Source: an uncultured Clostridia bacterium
Lineage (GTDB): Bacteria > Bacillota > Clostridia > Oscillospirales > Acutalibacteraceae
Direction of reading: 5' to 3'
Length of the DNA stretch: 64,000 nucleotides
NCBI GenBank assembly: GCA_947623205.1
Contig: CANQGM010000005.1
Location: 62,001 to 126,000, forward strand
Part shown: piece by piece, positions 34,506-43,267 of the stretch
Layout of the letters: each line of letters starts with the position of its first letter
How positions within the stretch are numbered: position 1 is the first letter of the stretch
Program-made: the position numbers and the translations under genes
The notes under the pieces: generated by a model
Database searches by the model: none
What the model was told of the DNA's origin: nothing
What the model saw: only the letters and a program-made list of their open reading frames with translations

Positions 34506-34534
34506 TTGACAAAGCAGCAAATAATCAATAATAT
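34506..34534 (+). promoter_or_regulatory. Sigma-A-type promoter of acpP
   Basis: TTGACA, 17 bases, TAATAT. It leaves a leader of about 115 bases before acpP with no fold I can name. The divergent promoter of the aro operon must also lie in 34403-34658, but I could not place it. Confidence 0.6.
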
Positions 34535-34658
34535 TATTGAAGAAAGGCAAACCATAATTTGCTTTTACACCATTGTAGCATAAAATATGTGCTTTTGTCC
34601 ATAATTACAATGGATGCAAATAATAATTTAATTTATAATTTTATGGGAGGAATTACCA

Positions 34659-34886
34659 ATGGTATTGGAAAAGGTCAAATCAATTCTTGCGGATCAGTTT
34701 GATGTAGAAGAGGATAAGATTACGGCAGAAACAGATTTACAGGAAGATCTCGGCGCAGATTCACTTGACGTAGTAGATCTTCTTATGTCAATTGAGGATG
34801 AATTTGAAGTTGAAGTTCCTGATGAAGAAATTGAAAACATTAAAACAGTAGGAGCACTTGTTTCTTACATTGAGGCTAATTCATAA
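34659..34886 (+). CDS. acpP: Acyl carrier protein
   Basis: AcpP carries growing fatty acyl chains on a phosphopantetheine arm. The 75-residue acidic protein has the modification site Ser in [18 protein letters not shown] (Ser near residue 36) and the helix III pattern [16 protein letters not shown]. It has a GGGAGG site and is monocistronic with its own terminator. Other fatty acid genes are not nearby; the isolated location is common in this group. Confidence 0.96.
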   Translation: MVLEKVKSILADQFDVEEDKITAETDLQEDLGADSLDVVDLLMSIEDEFEVEVPDEEIENIKTVGALVSYIEANS

Positions 34887-34896
34887 TTTGTCATTA

Positions 34897-34927
34897 AAGG
34901 TCGGGGGATCCCGGCCTTATTTTTTTG
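34897..34927 (+). terminator. Terminator after acpP
   Basis: AAGGTCGGG and CCCGGCCTT form a hairpin with a GGAT loop, followed by ATTTTTTTG. Confidence 0.85.
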
Positions 34928-35093
34928 TAAACAATTTGGTTTTAAACCGGTGTTTTGAATAAGGCAGGGCACTTGCAAAAAATTTAATATATTGTATAAT
35001 AAAAGCATTGGGTTTGCATTCGGCAAATATAGAATCTGTTTATATTTATTTGGTACAAACCTGCGACTAATATCCTGTTACGGGGGGAACATT

Positions 35094-36533
35094 ATGGCAA
35101 ATGACAAAAAAATGGTAGAGGCCATAACAAGCAGAGACGAGGACTTTTCAAAATGGTACACAGACATTGTAAAAAAAGCTGAGCTTGTTGACTATTCCGG
35201 CGTAAAAGGCTGTATGGTAATAAGACCGTACGGCTACGCTATTTGGGAAAATATTCAGGCAGATCTTGACCGCAGATTTAAAGAAACAGGTCACGAAAAT
35301 GTTTATATGCCCATGTTTATTCCCGAAAGTCTGCTTCAAAAAGAAAAAGACCACGTCGAGGGGTTTGCCCCGGAATGTGCATGGGTAACGGTAGGAGGAC
35401 AGGAGAACCTTGCCGAGCGCCTTGCAGTTCGTCCGACTTCGGAAACGCTTTTTTGCGAACACTATAAGAAGATTATAAATACTTACAGAGATCTTCCAAA
35501 GCTTTATAACCAATGGTGCAGTGTTGTAAGATGGGAAAAAACAACACGTCCGTTTCTGCGTACGTCTGAATTTTTGTGGCAGGAAGGTCACACAATGCAC
35601 GAAACAGCAGAAGAGGCAAAGGAAGAGACACTTAAAATGCTGCGGGTTTACGAAAGCTTTTATAGAGATACTCTTGCAATTCCCGCGGTAGTGGGCAGAA
35701 AAACCGAGAAAGAAAAGTTTGCCGGAGCGGAAGAAACATATACAATTGAGCCAATGATGCATAACGGAGTTGCTTTACAGGGAGGCACGTCGCATTACTT
35801 CGGCGACGGTTTTGCAAAGAACTTTGGAATTACATTTACGGGCAAAGACAACAAGCTGCATTATCCCCATCAGACATCATGGGGAGCCTCAACCAGAATG
35901 ATCGGCGCAATAATAATGGTACACGGAGATGACGACGGTCTTATTCTGCCGCCTAAGATCTCACCTGTTCAGGTTGTGGTGATTCCGGTGGCGCAGCACA
36001 AAGAGGGTGTGCTCGAAAAAGCGAACGGGCTTAAAGCAGAGCTTATGAAAAAGTTCAGAGTAAAGCTTGACGATTCCGACCATGCTCCGGGCTGGAAGTT
36101 CTCGGAATATGAAATGAAGGGCGTTCCGGTAAGAGTTGAAATAGGACCTAAGGATATTGAAAAAAACCAGTGTGTTGTAGTGCGCCGCGATACCCGTGAA
36201 AAATCGTTTGTACAGCTTGAAAATATTACTGAATTTATTGAAAATCTTTTGCAGGATATTCACAATTCAATGTATGAACGCGCCCTTAAAAATACAGAGG
36301 AAAAGACTTTTTCAGCAACAAACTATGATGAGTTTATTGACATTGCCAAAAATCATCCCGGTTTTATCAAGGCAATGTGGTGCGGAGATTCTGCCTGTGA
36401 AGAAAAGCTTAAAGAGGTTACCGGCGGTGTAAAGAGCAGATGTATTCCTTTTGAAGAGGAACATATCGGTGATGCCTGCGTGTGCTGCGGCAAATCTGCA
36501 AAGCATATGGTTTACTGGGGCAAGCAGTATTGA
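35094..36533 (+). CDS. proS: Prolyl-tRNA synthetase, archaeal/eukaryal type (ProS type 3)
   Basis: ProRS charges tRNA-Pro. The 479-residue protein starts [26 protein letters not shown], has [54 protein letters not shown] (motif 2), and a C-terminal zinc-type region ending [18 protein letters not shown]. It lacks the roughly 180-residue editing insertion of the long bacterial ProRS. The start follows a GGGGGG-rich site. The cognate tRNA-Pro is at 48.2 kb. Editing of Ala-tRNA-Pro must come from a separate protein if it exists. Confidence 0.96.
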   Translation: MANDKKMVEAITSRDEDFSKWYTDIVKKAELVDYSGVKGCMVIRPYGYAIWENIQADLDRRFKETGHENVYMPMFIPESLLQKEKDHVEGFAPECAWVTVGGQENLAERLAVRPTSETLFCEHYKKIINTYRDLPKLYNQWCSVVRWEKTTRPFLRTSEFLWQEGHTMHETAEEAKEETLKMLRVYESFYRDTLAIPAVVGRKTEKEKFAGAEETYTIEPMMHNGVALQGGTSHYFGDGFAKNFGITFTGKDNKLHYPHQTSWGASTRMIGAIIMVHGDDDGLILPPKISPVQVVVIPVAQHKEGVLEKANGLKAELMKKFRVKLDDSDHAPGWKFSEYEMKGVPVRVEIGPKDIEKNQCVVVRRDTREKSFVQLENITEFIENLLQDIHNSMYERALKNTEEKTFSATNYDEFIDIAKNHPGFIKAMWCGDSACEEKLKEVTGGVKSRCIPFEEEHIGDACVCCGKSAKHMVYWGKQY

Positions 36534-36590
36534 TCAAAGTCTTATTTTATTTGACTGTTATTATGTGAGAGTTAAAAAGGCGGTGATAAA

Positions 36591-37523
36591 ATGCCGATAA
36601 AGGTTCAAAGTAATTTGCCGGCGATCAAGGTGCTTGAATCTGAAAATATTTTTGTTATGCCGGAAGACGTTGCTTTAAAGCAGGACATTCGTCCTTTGAA
36701 AATTATTATTTTAAATCTAATGCCCACTAAAATTGAAACGGAGACACAGCTTTTAAGATTATTGGGTAACAGTCCGCTGCAAATTGATATTGAACTTTTG
36801 CAAATGGCTTCTCATACATCAAAAAACACCTCGCCTCATCATCTTACCACCTTTTATAAAACCTTTAATCAGGTTAAAAATGAAAGCTTCGACGGTATGA
36901 TTATTACGGGAGCTCCCGTAGAACATCTTGATTTTGAGGAAGTTGATTACTGGAGTGAATTGTGTGAAATTATGCGGTGGTCAAAGCACAATGTATATTC
37001 AACATTTCACATATGTTGGGGCGCTCAGGCAGGGCTGTATTATCATTATGGCATAAAAAAATACAAGCTGCCGGAAAAACTCAGCGGAATATATACCCAC
37101 AAAATTTTAAACCCGATCCATCCTCTGATGAGGGGATTTGACGATACGTTCAAAATCCCGCATTCACGCTATACCGGAATAAGGGAAGAAGATATAAAAA
37201 AGTGCCTTGAGCTTGAAGTACTTGCCGTTTCCGACAAGGCGGGAGTTACCGTTGTAAGCAGCAAAACAGGCAGACAGGTATTTGTACTCGGCCATGCGGA
37301 ATATGACCGCCGGTCCCTTGCAAACGAGTATTTTCGAGATAAAAGCAAAGGTCTTGATCCGAGTGTTCCGTACAACTATTTTCCTAACGATGATGCCTCT
37401 TGTACACCAATGATGGTGTGGAGAAGCAATGCAACGCTTCTTTATACAAACTGGCTTAACTACTTTGTATATCAGGCTACACCCTATGATTTGCGTGAAC
37501 TGATTGAAAAATATCCGCATTGA
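36591..37523 (+). CDS. metA: Homoserine O-acyltransferase of the MetA family, predicted to use acetyl-CoA
   Basis: MetA activates homoserine for methionine synthesis. The 310-residue protein has the catalytic Cys near residue 142 in [17 protein letters not shown], the His of the [10 protein letters not shown] segment, and the glutamate of the same triad region. Published work on the family shows that residue 111 chooses the acyl donor: Gly gives succinyl-CoA, Glu gives acetyl-CoA. Here GAPVE puts Glu at exactly residue 111. So despite the usual label of homoserine O-succinyltransferase, it is most likely an acetyltransferase (MetAA). Start by GGTGAT before the ATG; it lies 57 bases after proS. 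Confidence 0.93.
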   Translation: MPIKVQSNLPAIKVLESENIFVMPEDVALKQDIRPLKIIILNLMPTKIETETQLLRLLGNSPLQIDIELLQMASHTSKNTSPHHLTTFYKTFNQVKNESFDGMIITGAPVEHLDFEEVDYWSELCEIMRWSKHNVYSTFHICWGAQAGLYYHYGIKKYKLPEKLSGIYTHKILNPIHPLMRGFDDTFKIPHSRYTGIREEDIKKCLELEVLAVSDKAGVTVVSSKTGRQVFVLGHAEYDRRSLANEYFRDKSKGLDPSVPYNYFPNDDASCTPMMVWRSNATLLYTNWLNYFVYQATPYDLRELIEKYPH

Positions 37524-37537
37524 GTTTTAATATTATT

Positions 37538-37577
37538 AAAAGGTTTGACAGTCATAATAGATTGCCAAACCTTTTTT
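37538..37577. terminator. Terminator between metA and sigF
   Basis: AAAAGGTTTG and CAAACCTTTT with an 18-base loop and a T run; A residues on the left make it usable from both sides. Confidence 0.8.
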
Positions 37578-37606
37578 ACTTAGAAACTAAACAGATTTAA
37601 TTAAAA

Positions 37607-38266
37607 CTAAACACTCATTTTCTTTCTTATTATGCCGAGAATTTTGCGTTCGCGTCTGCTTACCTGTACCTGGGTCATATCAAGAGTTTTTGCTGTTTGT
37701 GCCTGAGTTTTGTTTTGATAGTACCTAAGATCAATAATTTTTTTGTCGTTTTCATCAAGTTGGTTTATGGCTTCTTTAAGGCTTAGCTTTTCGGATATTT
37801 CGTCCTGAATATCGTTAACGGGTATATCAAGCTGTGGATTTCCGTCCTCATCGTATTCGGCAGTTAAAGACATAGGCAGACGAACACAGTTGAGCGCGTC
37901 AATAATTTTTTCTTCTGTGACATCAAGTTTTTGCGCGAGCTGTGAAACAGACAGTTCTGTTCCGTTTCGTATTTTGTTTTCATTATTAAGTTTATAAATT
38001 TTTAAAGCAAGCTCTTTTAGGGTACGTCCCACCTTGACTGTTCCTCCGTCGCGGAAAAGCCTTTTTATTTCGCCCATAATAACCGGAAAGGCGTAAGTAG
38101 AAAACTGCAAGTTTCGTTCTTCGTCAAAATTGTTCATTGCTTTTACAAGACCCAGACATCCTGCTGAAAAAAGCTCCTCGTATTCAATGCCTTTATTTGC
38201 AAAACGCTTGCAGCACGCGTGTACAAGCCCCATATTGCTTTTGGCGGTATCGTTTTTGTTAATCAT
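37607..38266 (-). CDS. sigF: Forespore sigma factor SigF (SpoIIAC)
   Basis: SigF is the first forespore-specific sigma factor. The product of about 219 residues has region 2 (LVHACCKRFANKGIEYEELFSAGCLGLVKAMNNFD, then FSTYAFPVIMGEIKRLFRDGG), region 3 (LSVSQLAQKLDVTEEKI) and region 4 (DENDKKIIDLRYYQNKTQAQTAKTL, then VQVSRRERKIL). The gene order spoIIAA-spoIIAB-sigF is the spoIIA operon. The ATG at 38266 overlaps the spoIIAB stop by 8 bases (ATGATTAA), so translation is coupled; a TTG 24 bases earlier is less likely. Anti-sigma control by SpoIIAB is expected. Confidence 0.95.
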   Translation of the reverse strand: MINKNDTAKSNMGLVHACCKRFANKGIEYEELFSAGCLGLVKAMNNFDEERNLQFSTYAFPVIMGEIKRLFRDGGTVKVGRTLKELALKIYKLNNENKIRNGTELSVSQLAQKLDVTEEKIIDALNCVRLPMSLTAEYDEDGNPQLDIPVNDIQDEISEKLSLKEAINQLDENDKKIIDLRYYQNKTQAQTAKTLDMTQVQVSRRERKILGIIRKKMSV

Positions 38267-38696
38267 TTTGAACGGATATTGTTTTTTCAAGCGTTATTGT
38301 TGTACCCTTGTTTACAGTTGACTTGACCTTTACTTTGTCGCAAAAGCTCTGCATTACTGCAAAACCGAGACCTGCGCGTTCTTCTTCGGGTGCGGTAGTA
38401 AAAAGCGGCTCCATTGCCTTTTTTATATCTTCAATTCCGCAGCCCTTGTCGCGAATTTTGATAATTACTTTATTTTCATCTGTTATTTTTCCTTTTATGT
38501 AAATAATTCCGCTTGACCGTTTGTATCCGTGTACAATAGAGTTTGTAACGGCTTCGGAAACGGCAGTTTTTATATCGCTCAGTTCATTGATAGTGGGGTC
38601 AAGATTCATTACAAAGGCGGCAACTACGCTTCGGGCGAATGCTTCGTTACAGCTTTTAGACAAAAAGCTGAGGCTCATTTCATTAACTGTGTTCAT
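38259..38696 (-). CDS. spoIIAB: Anti-sigma F factor SpoIIAB
   Basis: SpoIIAB is a GHKL-type kinase that holds SigF inactive and phosphorylates SpoIIAA. The 145-residue protein has the N-box (SEAVTNSIVHGY), the G1 box (IRDKGCGIEDI), and the G2 box (EERAGLGFAVMQSF). It overlaps spoIIAA by 4 bases (ATGA) and sigF by 8 bases. Middle gene of the spoIIA operon. Confidence 0.96.
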   Translation of the reverse strand: MNTVNEMSLSFLSKSCNEAFARSVVAAFVMNLDPTINELSDIKTAVSEAVTNSIVHGYKRSSGIIYIKGKITDENKVIIKIRDKGCGIEDIKKAMEPLFTTAPEEERAGLGFAVMQSFCDKVKVKSTVNKGTTITLEKTISVQND

Positions 38697-38995
38697 CTCA
38701 GCACCCCCAGACTTTCAATTCCCGACATTGCAAAAATTTTATACATACTGTCAGGTATATTTATTACTCGCAGAGCGCCGCCGAGCAGTTTGATTTGACG
38801 GTACCGTCCCATAACAAGTCCCACGCCGGATGAGTCCATAAATGTTACTTTTGAGAAGTCAAGACATAACAGCCTTGGTTTAAATGACTGTGCCGCTCCG
38901 TCAATTCTTGTTCTGATTTTGGCGGCTGAATCGTGGTCGATTTCACCGTCTATGTAAGCAGTCAGAATATTGTTTTTAAATTCTGTTTTCAGCAT
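38693..38995 (-). CDS. spoIIAA: Anti-sigma F factor antagonist SpoIIAA
   Basis: SpoIIAA binds SpoIIAB and frees SigF when it is dephosphorylated. The 100-residue STAS protein has the phosphorylation-site segment FMDSSGVGLVMGRY. The chosen start (MLKTEFKNN) has AAAGGA 9 bases upstream; an ATG 9 bases earlier lies too close to that site. In this layout spoIIAA follows folC after a hairpin terminator. I could not find a clear SigH or SigA promoter in the 90 bases between. Confidence 0.93.
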   Translation of the reverse strand: MLKTEFKNNILTAYIDGEIDHDSAAKIRTRIDGAAQSFKPRLLCLDFSKVTFMDSSGVGLVMGRYRQIKLLGGALRVINIPDSMYKIFAMSGIESLGVLR

Positions 38996-39014
38996 TTTAA
39001 ACATTCCTTTACAA

Positions 39015-39050
39015 AAAATAAACTCCATACTTATCATATATAGTATGGAG
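39015..39050 (-). terminator. Terminator after folC
   Basis: CTCCATACT and AGTATGGAG form a perfect 9 bp stem, and on the minus strand it is followed by TTTATTTTTTG. It ends only 20 bases before the spoIIAA start, so it may also limit read-through into the spoIIA operon. Confidence 0.75.
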
Positions 39051-39085
39051 CAAAAAATTTGTTTTATTCTGTTGTAATAAAAAAA

Positions 39086-40372
39086 TTATCTGACTTTATC
39101 TAAAATGTAAGGGCGCATTTCACCTGCAAGATAGAGAGAACCGCAAATAATAATTGCACAGTCTGTTTTTTCAGCCTTTTCAAGAGCAAGGTCAAAGGCG
39201 AGTTTAAAGCTGTCAAAAGTTTTGACACTGTCAAAATAGTGAGAACACTTTTGCGCAAGCTCGGCAGGAGGAAGTGCGCGAGGGTTATTTACCGGAACGG
39301 TGCAGACCTCGTCAAAGGCGGTTTCAAGCAGCTTTAAAGAGCTTTCGCTGTCTTTGTCGGCAAGCATACCAATAATACCGATCACTTTTTTATCGGGCAA
39401 AAATTTTTTTACCGCGTTTTTAAGAGCCTCGCATCCGTTGGGATTGTGCGCGCCGTCAAGAATCACGGCGGGGTTTTTACACAGGGTTTCAAGGCGTGCC
39501 GGATTTACTGCGTTTGCAAAGCCTGCTTGAATGTTAGCGTCAGTCACATTAATAATTTCGTTAAGCCGCAGCACGTCAATTGCAGCAAGAGAGGTCTTTG
39601 CATTTTCAATTTGGTGATCTCCTGCAAGGTGAAGGTGAATTTCCGTGCCGTTAAAGTCAAACACGCTCTCGCTCAAAGTTTGACTTTTTATTTTAATGTT
39701 TACACTATCGCTTTTTGCAAGCGGTATTTTAACCTTACGGGCGTACTGTTCAATAACCTCCATTGATTTTATATCCTGCTTAGAGGTTACGGCGATTGAA
39801 TTTTCTTTAAATATGCCACACTTTTGTTTTGCAATTTCTTCTGTTGAATTGCCGAGAATAGCGGTATGGTCAAGCCCGATTGCAGTTATTATTGAACAAA
39901 GGGGAGATTTAATAACATTTGTGCAGTCAAGCAGACCGCCCATACCCGTTTCAAGCACAACAATGTCGCAGTTTTCCTTTGAGTGAATAAAAAATTCAAG
40001 TGCGTTTACATACTCAAACTCTGTTATGACAATGCCGTCGTTTTGAAGGCTTTCAATAATAGGAAAGGTTTCTTCAACGGCACGGATCAAAGTCTCTTTG
40101 CTTATCATTGTATTGTTAATTTGAATCCGCTCGCGAAAATCAGTGATGTAAGGAGATATAAACAGACCTGTTTTGTACCCCGCGGAAATCAGAACGGACG
40201 AAAGCATTGCACAGACAGAGCCCTTTCCGTTTGTGCCCGCAACGTGAATATATTTAAGCTTGTCCTGCGGATTGTTCATTCTGTCAAGCAAAGTCAGCAT
40301 TCTGTCAAGTCCGGGGCGCGACCCGAATGTAAGCAGCGAATGGATTTTGCCGAGCGCTTGTTCGTAAGTCAT
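39086..40372 (-). CDS. folC: Folylpolyglutamate synthase / dihydrofolate synthase
   Basis: FolC adds glutamate to folates. The 428-residue Mur-ligase-family protein has the substrate motif GKIHSLLTFGSRPGLDRM, the ATP site VAGTNGKGSVCAML near residue 44, TGMGGLLDCTNVI, GLDHTAILG, and the C-terminal LDGAHNPNGC segment. The start shares one base with the rsmI stop. The last gene of a minus-strand run holB-ricT-fdx-trmN6-rsmI-folC. Confidence 0.95.
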   Translation of the reverse strand: MTYEQALGKIHSLLTFGSRPGLDRMLTLLDRMNNPQDKLKYIHVAGTNGKGSVCAMLSSVLISAGYKTGLFISPYITDFRERIQINNTMISKETLIRAVEETFPIIESLQNDGIVITEFEYVNALEFFIHSKENCDIVVLETGMGGLLDCTNVIKSPLCSIITAIGLDHTAILGNSTEEIAKQKCGIFKENSIAVTSKQDIKSMEVIEQYARKVKIPLAKSDSVNIKIKSQTLSESVFDFNGTEIHLHLAGDHQIENAKTSLAAIDVLRLNEIINVTDANIQAGFANAVNPARLETLCKNPAVILDGAHNPNGCEALKNAVKKFLPDKKVIGIIGMLADKDSESSLKLLETAFDEVCTVPVNNPRALPPAELAQKCSHYFDSVKTFDSFKLAFDLALEKAEKTDCAIIICGSLYLAGEMRPYILDKVR

Positions 40373-41193
40373 TACAACAGCTCCCTGTAAATTTCGTTTT
40401 TCCTAAAGCCTGTAATTACCGACGCCTGTTTTGCCGCCTCGGTAGGCTTTGTGCCGTTTTCAATCAGCTTTCGCGCGGTGTCAACGGCATATTCGAGCGT
40501 GAGTTCTTCTTCGTTTTTTTGGGGAGCGCCCTCAAGTACAAGAACAAATTCACCCTTTAGGCTTTGGTCGGCAAGATTTTCCGCCGCATATTTTGTGGTA
40601 GTGCGTATGACTTCTTCGTGAATTTTGGTCAGCTCACGCACAATTGAAAGCCTGCGCTCACCAAACGTTGAGTACAGATCGCGCAGCGTAGAGGGCAGCT
40701 TGTGCGGCGCTTCATAAAAAATCATTGTACGGCGCTCGTTTTTAAGACTTTGCAAATGCTCGTTTCGGCTCTTTTTGTTTACGCTGAGAAATCCCTCAAA
40801 CGTAAATCTTCCCGTATCAAGACCCGATACGGCAAGGGCGGAGATTACCGCGCTCGGTCCGGGAATTACAACGGTTTTAATTCCGCGTTCCCCGCATAAT
40901 TTTATTAAATCTTCACCGGGGTCTGATATGCACGGCATACCTGCGTCGGTAACTATCGCGCAGTTTTCGCCCGATTCAATTCTGTTACATATTATCTCTC
41001 CGCGTTCACGTTTGTTGTGTTCAAAATAGCTTACCATCGGTTTTTTTATTCCAAAGTGATTAAGCAATTTCAGGGTAACGCGAGTGTCCTCCGCCGCAAT
41101 AAAATCTACGCTTTCAAGCGTTTGTACTGCACGGGGAGAAAGGTCTGACAAATTTCCGATAGGTGTTCCCGTTACATATAAAATTCCGCTCAT
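40372..41193 (-). CDS. rsmI: 16S rRNA (cytidine-1402 2'-O)-methyltransferase
   Basis: RsmI methylates C1402 in the ribosomal P-site. The 273-residue tetrapyrrole-methylase-fold protein has LYVTGTPIGNLSDLSPRA at the N-terminus, AAEDTRVTLKLLNHFGI, TDAGMPCISDPGEDLI, and VIPGPSAVISALAVSG. Its neighbours match the Bacillus yaaT-yabA-yabB-yazA-yabC cluster, where YabC is RsmI. Confidence 0.96.
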   Translation of the reverse strand: MSGILYVTGTPIGNLSDLSPRAVQTLESVDFIAAEDTRVTLKLLNHFGIKKPMVSYFEHNKRERGEIICNRIESGENCAIVTDAGMPCISDPGEDLIKLCGERGIKTVVIPGPSAVISALAVSGLDTGRFTFEGFLSVNKKSRNEHLQSLKNERRTMIFYEAPHKLPSTLRDLYSTFGERRLSIVRELTKIHEEVIRTTTKYAAENLADQSLKGEFVLVLEGAPQKNEEELTLEYAVDTARKLIENGTKPTEAAKQASVITGFRKNEIYRELL

Positions 41194-41196
41194 TTT

Positions 41197-41943
41197 TTAT
41201 CCTTTCGGCTTTGTATTTTCTTTGTAACTGCCGTAAATTTCAAGCATTTCTTCTGAAAAATCACCTTTGTCATCTTCAATAAAAAGGGTGGGCAAAACAT
41301 TTAAAAACCCGCGGTTTCCGCCGCGTCTGCCCTCAATTAAAAATAATTTCGGCGATTTTGAAATGCGTTGCTGAACCATTCTCAGAGTTTTAGGCTCAAT
41401 GCCATATTTTCGCATTGATTCCATTACATCCGCAAGCCGTTCGGGACGCTGGCACATACAAAGCCTGCCGCCGAACTGCAACAGATTTGAGGCGCTTTTG
41501 CAAATGTCGTCAAGAGTACATTCGGTTTCGTGGCGCGCAATTTGCTTTGCGCTTTGCAAATTGGCAACTCCGCCTCCGCCGATTTTGTATGGAGGATTGC
41601 AGACAACAAGGTCAAAATACCCAAACGGCAGCCTGCCTTTAAGATTCTTTAAATCAGCATTTACAATTTTTATATTATCGCTCAGTTTATTGTAATCAAC
41701 ACTTTTTTGTGCAAGCGTACACGCGTCTTTTTGAATTTCAACAGCAATAATTTTAAGAGCTTTGTTGTTTTTGCACAACAAAAGCGGAATTGTTCCGCAG
41801 CCTGTACCGAGTTCAACGCACTTTCTGTGCCCCTGCATTTTGGAAAAATCGGCAAGCAGAATAGTATCGGTTGAAAAACGGTAGGAGTCAGAGACATAAA
41901 CGCTTATTCCGCTTCCAAGGGGTTCAAGGTGAATATTATTCAT
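41197..41943 (-). CDS. tRNA1(Val) (adenine-37 N6)-methyltransferase-like protein (YabB/TrmN6 family)
   Basis: A 248-residue class I methyltransferase. It shows LGTGCGTIPLLLCKNN (SAM loop I) and the adenine-methylase motif CNPPYKIGGGG. A C-terminal region with RRGGNRGFLNVLPTLFIED matches the YabB type. The known role in Escherichia coli is m6A37 of tRNA-Val; in Firmicutes the target is less clear. It lies 3 bases from rsmI and in the place of yabB in the Bacillus cluster. Confidence 0.88.
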   Translation of the reverse strand: MNNIHLEPLGSGISVYVSDSYRFSTDTILLADFSKMQGHRKCVELGTGCGTIPLLLCKNNKALKIIAVEIQKDACTLAQKSVDYNKLSDNIKIVNADLKNLKGRLPFGYFDLVVCNPPYKIGGGGVANLQSAKQIARHETECTLDDICKSASNLLQFGGRLCMCQRPERLADVMESMRKYGIEPKTLRMVQQRISKSPKLFLIEGRRGGNRGFLNVLPTLFIEDDKGDFSEEMLEIYGSYKENTKPKG

Positions 41944-42040
41944 AGGCGCTATCCTTTTGTTTTACTTTTTACTATTATACTACTTAATATGATTTACGGC
42001 AATATTTAAAGTTTTATATCCTGGTATAAAGATAAAAAAT

Positions 42041-42078
42041 AAAAGGCAAGGGAATAAAATAAACCCTTTGCCTTTTAA
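42041..42078 (-). terminator. Terminator after the ferredoxin gene
   Basis: AAAAGGCAAGGG and CCCTTTGCCTTTT form a stem with one bulge across an 11-base loop. On the minus strand the T-rich ATTTTTTATC follows the hairpin. Confidence 0.75.
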
Positions 42079-42101
42079 ACTTTGCTTAATTATCCCTGTT
42101 A

Positions 42102-42272
42102 TCAAGCTTCCTGAGGAGCACCAACAGGGCAGGTTTCTGCACAAGTGCCGCAATCAACACAAGTATCGGCATCGATAACGTATTTGCCGTCACCTTCTGT
42201 AATAGCCGAAACAGGACATGCGTCAGCACAAGCACCGCATGAAATGCAGTCATCATTAATTATGTATGCCAT
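42102..42272 (-). CDS. 2[4Fe-4S] ferredoxin
   Basis: A 56-residue protein starting MAYIINDDCISCGACADACP. The two cluster motifs are CISCGACADACP and CVDCGTCAETCP, the classic clostridial-type double 4Fe-4S pattern, and each proline follows the fourth cysteine. It carries electrons in anaerobic metabolism. An AGGAGGTG site lies 7 bases before the ATG. It sits within the holB-ricT-trmN6-rsmI run, in the place where Bacillus has yabA. Confidence 0.97.
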   Translation of the reverse strand: MAYIINDDCISCGACADACPVSAITEGDGKYVIDADTCVDCGTCAETCPVGAPQEA

Positions 42273-42400
42273 CGGGAGAACACCTCCTTCTTTGATTTCA
42301 TCTATATTGTAACATATATTTTATAAAATGCAATTGTTTTGGAAACATTTTTCGGGTTTTTACATATAATACTTAGAATATTGACAAAATAAATCGATTT

Positions 42401-43267
42401 TTATTCAAGCTCTTTTAACTGTTCCATTTCTGTTTGGTCAACCCTGATGTATCCGTCTTTTACAAGTTGGCACTCTTTAACAGAGTATGTCCTTGGAAAA
42501 GCGTCGTCGGGTGAGTTGTCAAGTTTGACTTTAAGTGTTGCGGAAATAAGGTTGTTTTCAACAACAAGACCTTTACCGTCGGGAGTGTTGACGATTGCAC
42601 CGATTTTTGGAGTTTTGTGAAGTAAATCAATGTATGCCTCATGCTCGTATTTAAGGCAGCACATAAGTCTTCCGCAGGTTCCCGAAATTTTAGTGGGAGA
42701 GAGAGAAAGTCCCTGTTCTTTTGCCATTTTAATTGATACAGGCTGAAATTCCCCTATAAAACTTGAACAACAAAATGGCTTGCCGCAAATTCCAAGACCT
42801 CCTAACATTTTAGCTTCGTCGCGGACGCCGATTTGTCTAAGTTCGATTCTTGTTTTGAAAACAGAAGCAAGGTCTTTTACAAGAGCGCGAAAGTCGACTC
42901 TGCCTTCTGCTGTAAAATAAAACAGAATTTTACTGTTGTCAAATGCGTATTCAACATTTACAAGCTTCATGTCAAGATTGTGCTCGGCAATCTTCGCCTC
43001 GCATATTCTGTGGGCTTCACTTTCTTTAAGCTTGTTTTCAGCAATATGATTTAAATCCTCCTCAGTCGCAATTCTTATAAGTGGTTTTAGAGGATAAACA
43101 AGCTTGCTGTCATCTATTATTTTATTGGGAATGACAACTTCGCCGCATTCAATACCTTTTGCGGTTTCAACAATTACTATATCTCCTGTATTAAGTTTAT
43201 TATCAAGAGGGTCAAAGTAGTACACTTTGCCAACTTCTTTAAATCTTACTCCTATTATCTCTGCCAT
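42401..43267 (-). CDS. ricT: PSP1-domain protein RicT (YaaT)
   Basis: The 288-residue protein begins MAEIIGVRFKEVGKVYYFDP and has the PSP1 core with VRDEAKMLGGLGICGKPFCCSSF and KISGTCGRLMCCLKYE. These cysteines are those known to bind a 4Fe-4S cluster in the RicAFT complex. In Bacillus that complex supports RNase Y-dependent mRNA maturation and, with RicA/RicF, sporulation. The start has AGGAGG directly upstream. It overlaps holB by 13 bases. Confidence 0.95.
   Translation of the reverse strand: MAEIIGVRFKEVGKVYYFDPLDNKLNTGDIVIVETAKGIECGEVVIPNKIIDDSKLVYPLKPLIRIATEEDLNHIAENKLKESEAHRICEAKIAEHNLDMKLVNVEYAFDNSKILFYFTAEGRVDFRALVKDLASVFKTRIELRQIGVRDEAKMLGGLGICGKPFCCSSFIGEFQPVSIKMAKEQGLSLSPTKISGTCGRLMCCLKYEHEAYIDLLHKTPKIGAIVNTPDGKGLVVENNLISATLKVKLDNSPDDAFPRTYSVKECQLVKDGYIRVDQTEMEQLKELE

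Noticed and set aside
35148..35762. 204-codon minus-strand frame inside proS
   Set aside because: Antisense shadow of a conserved gene; Phe/Cys/Ser-rich and without a start signal.
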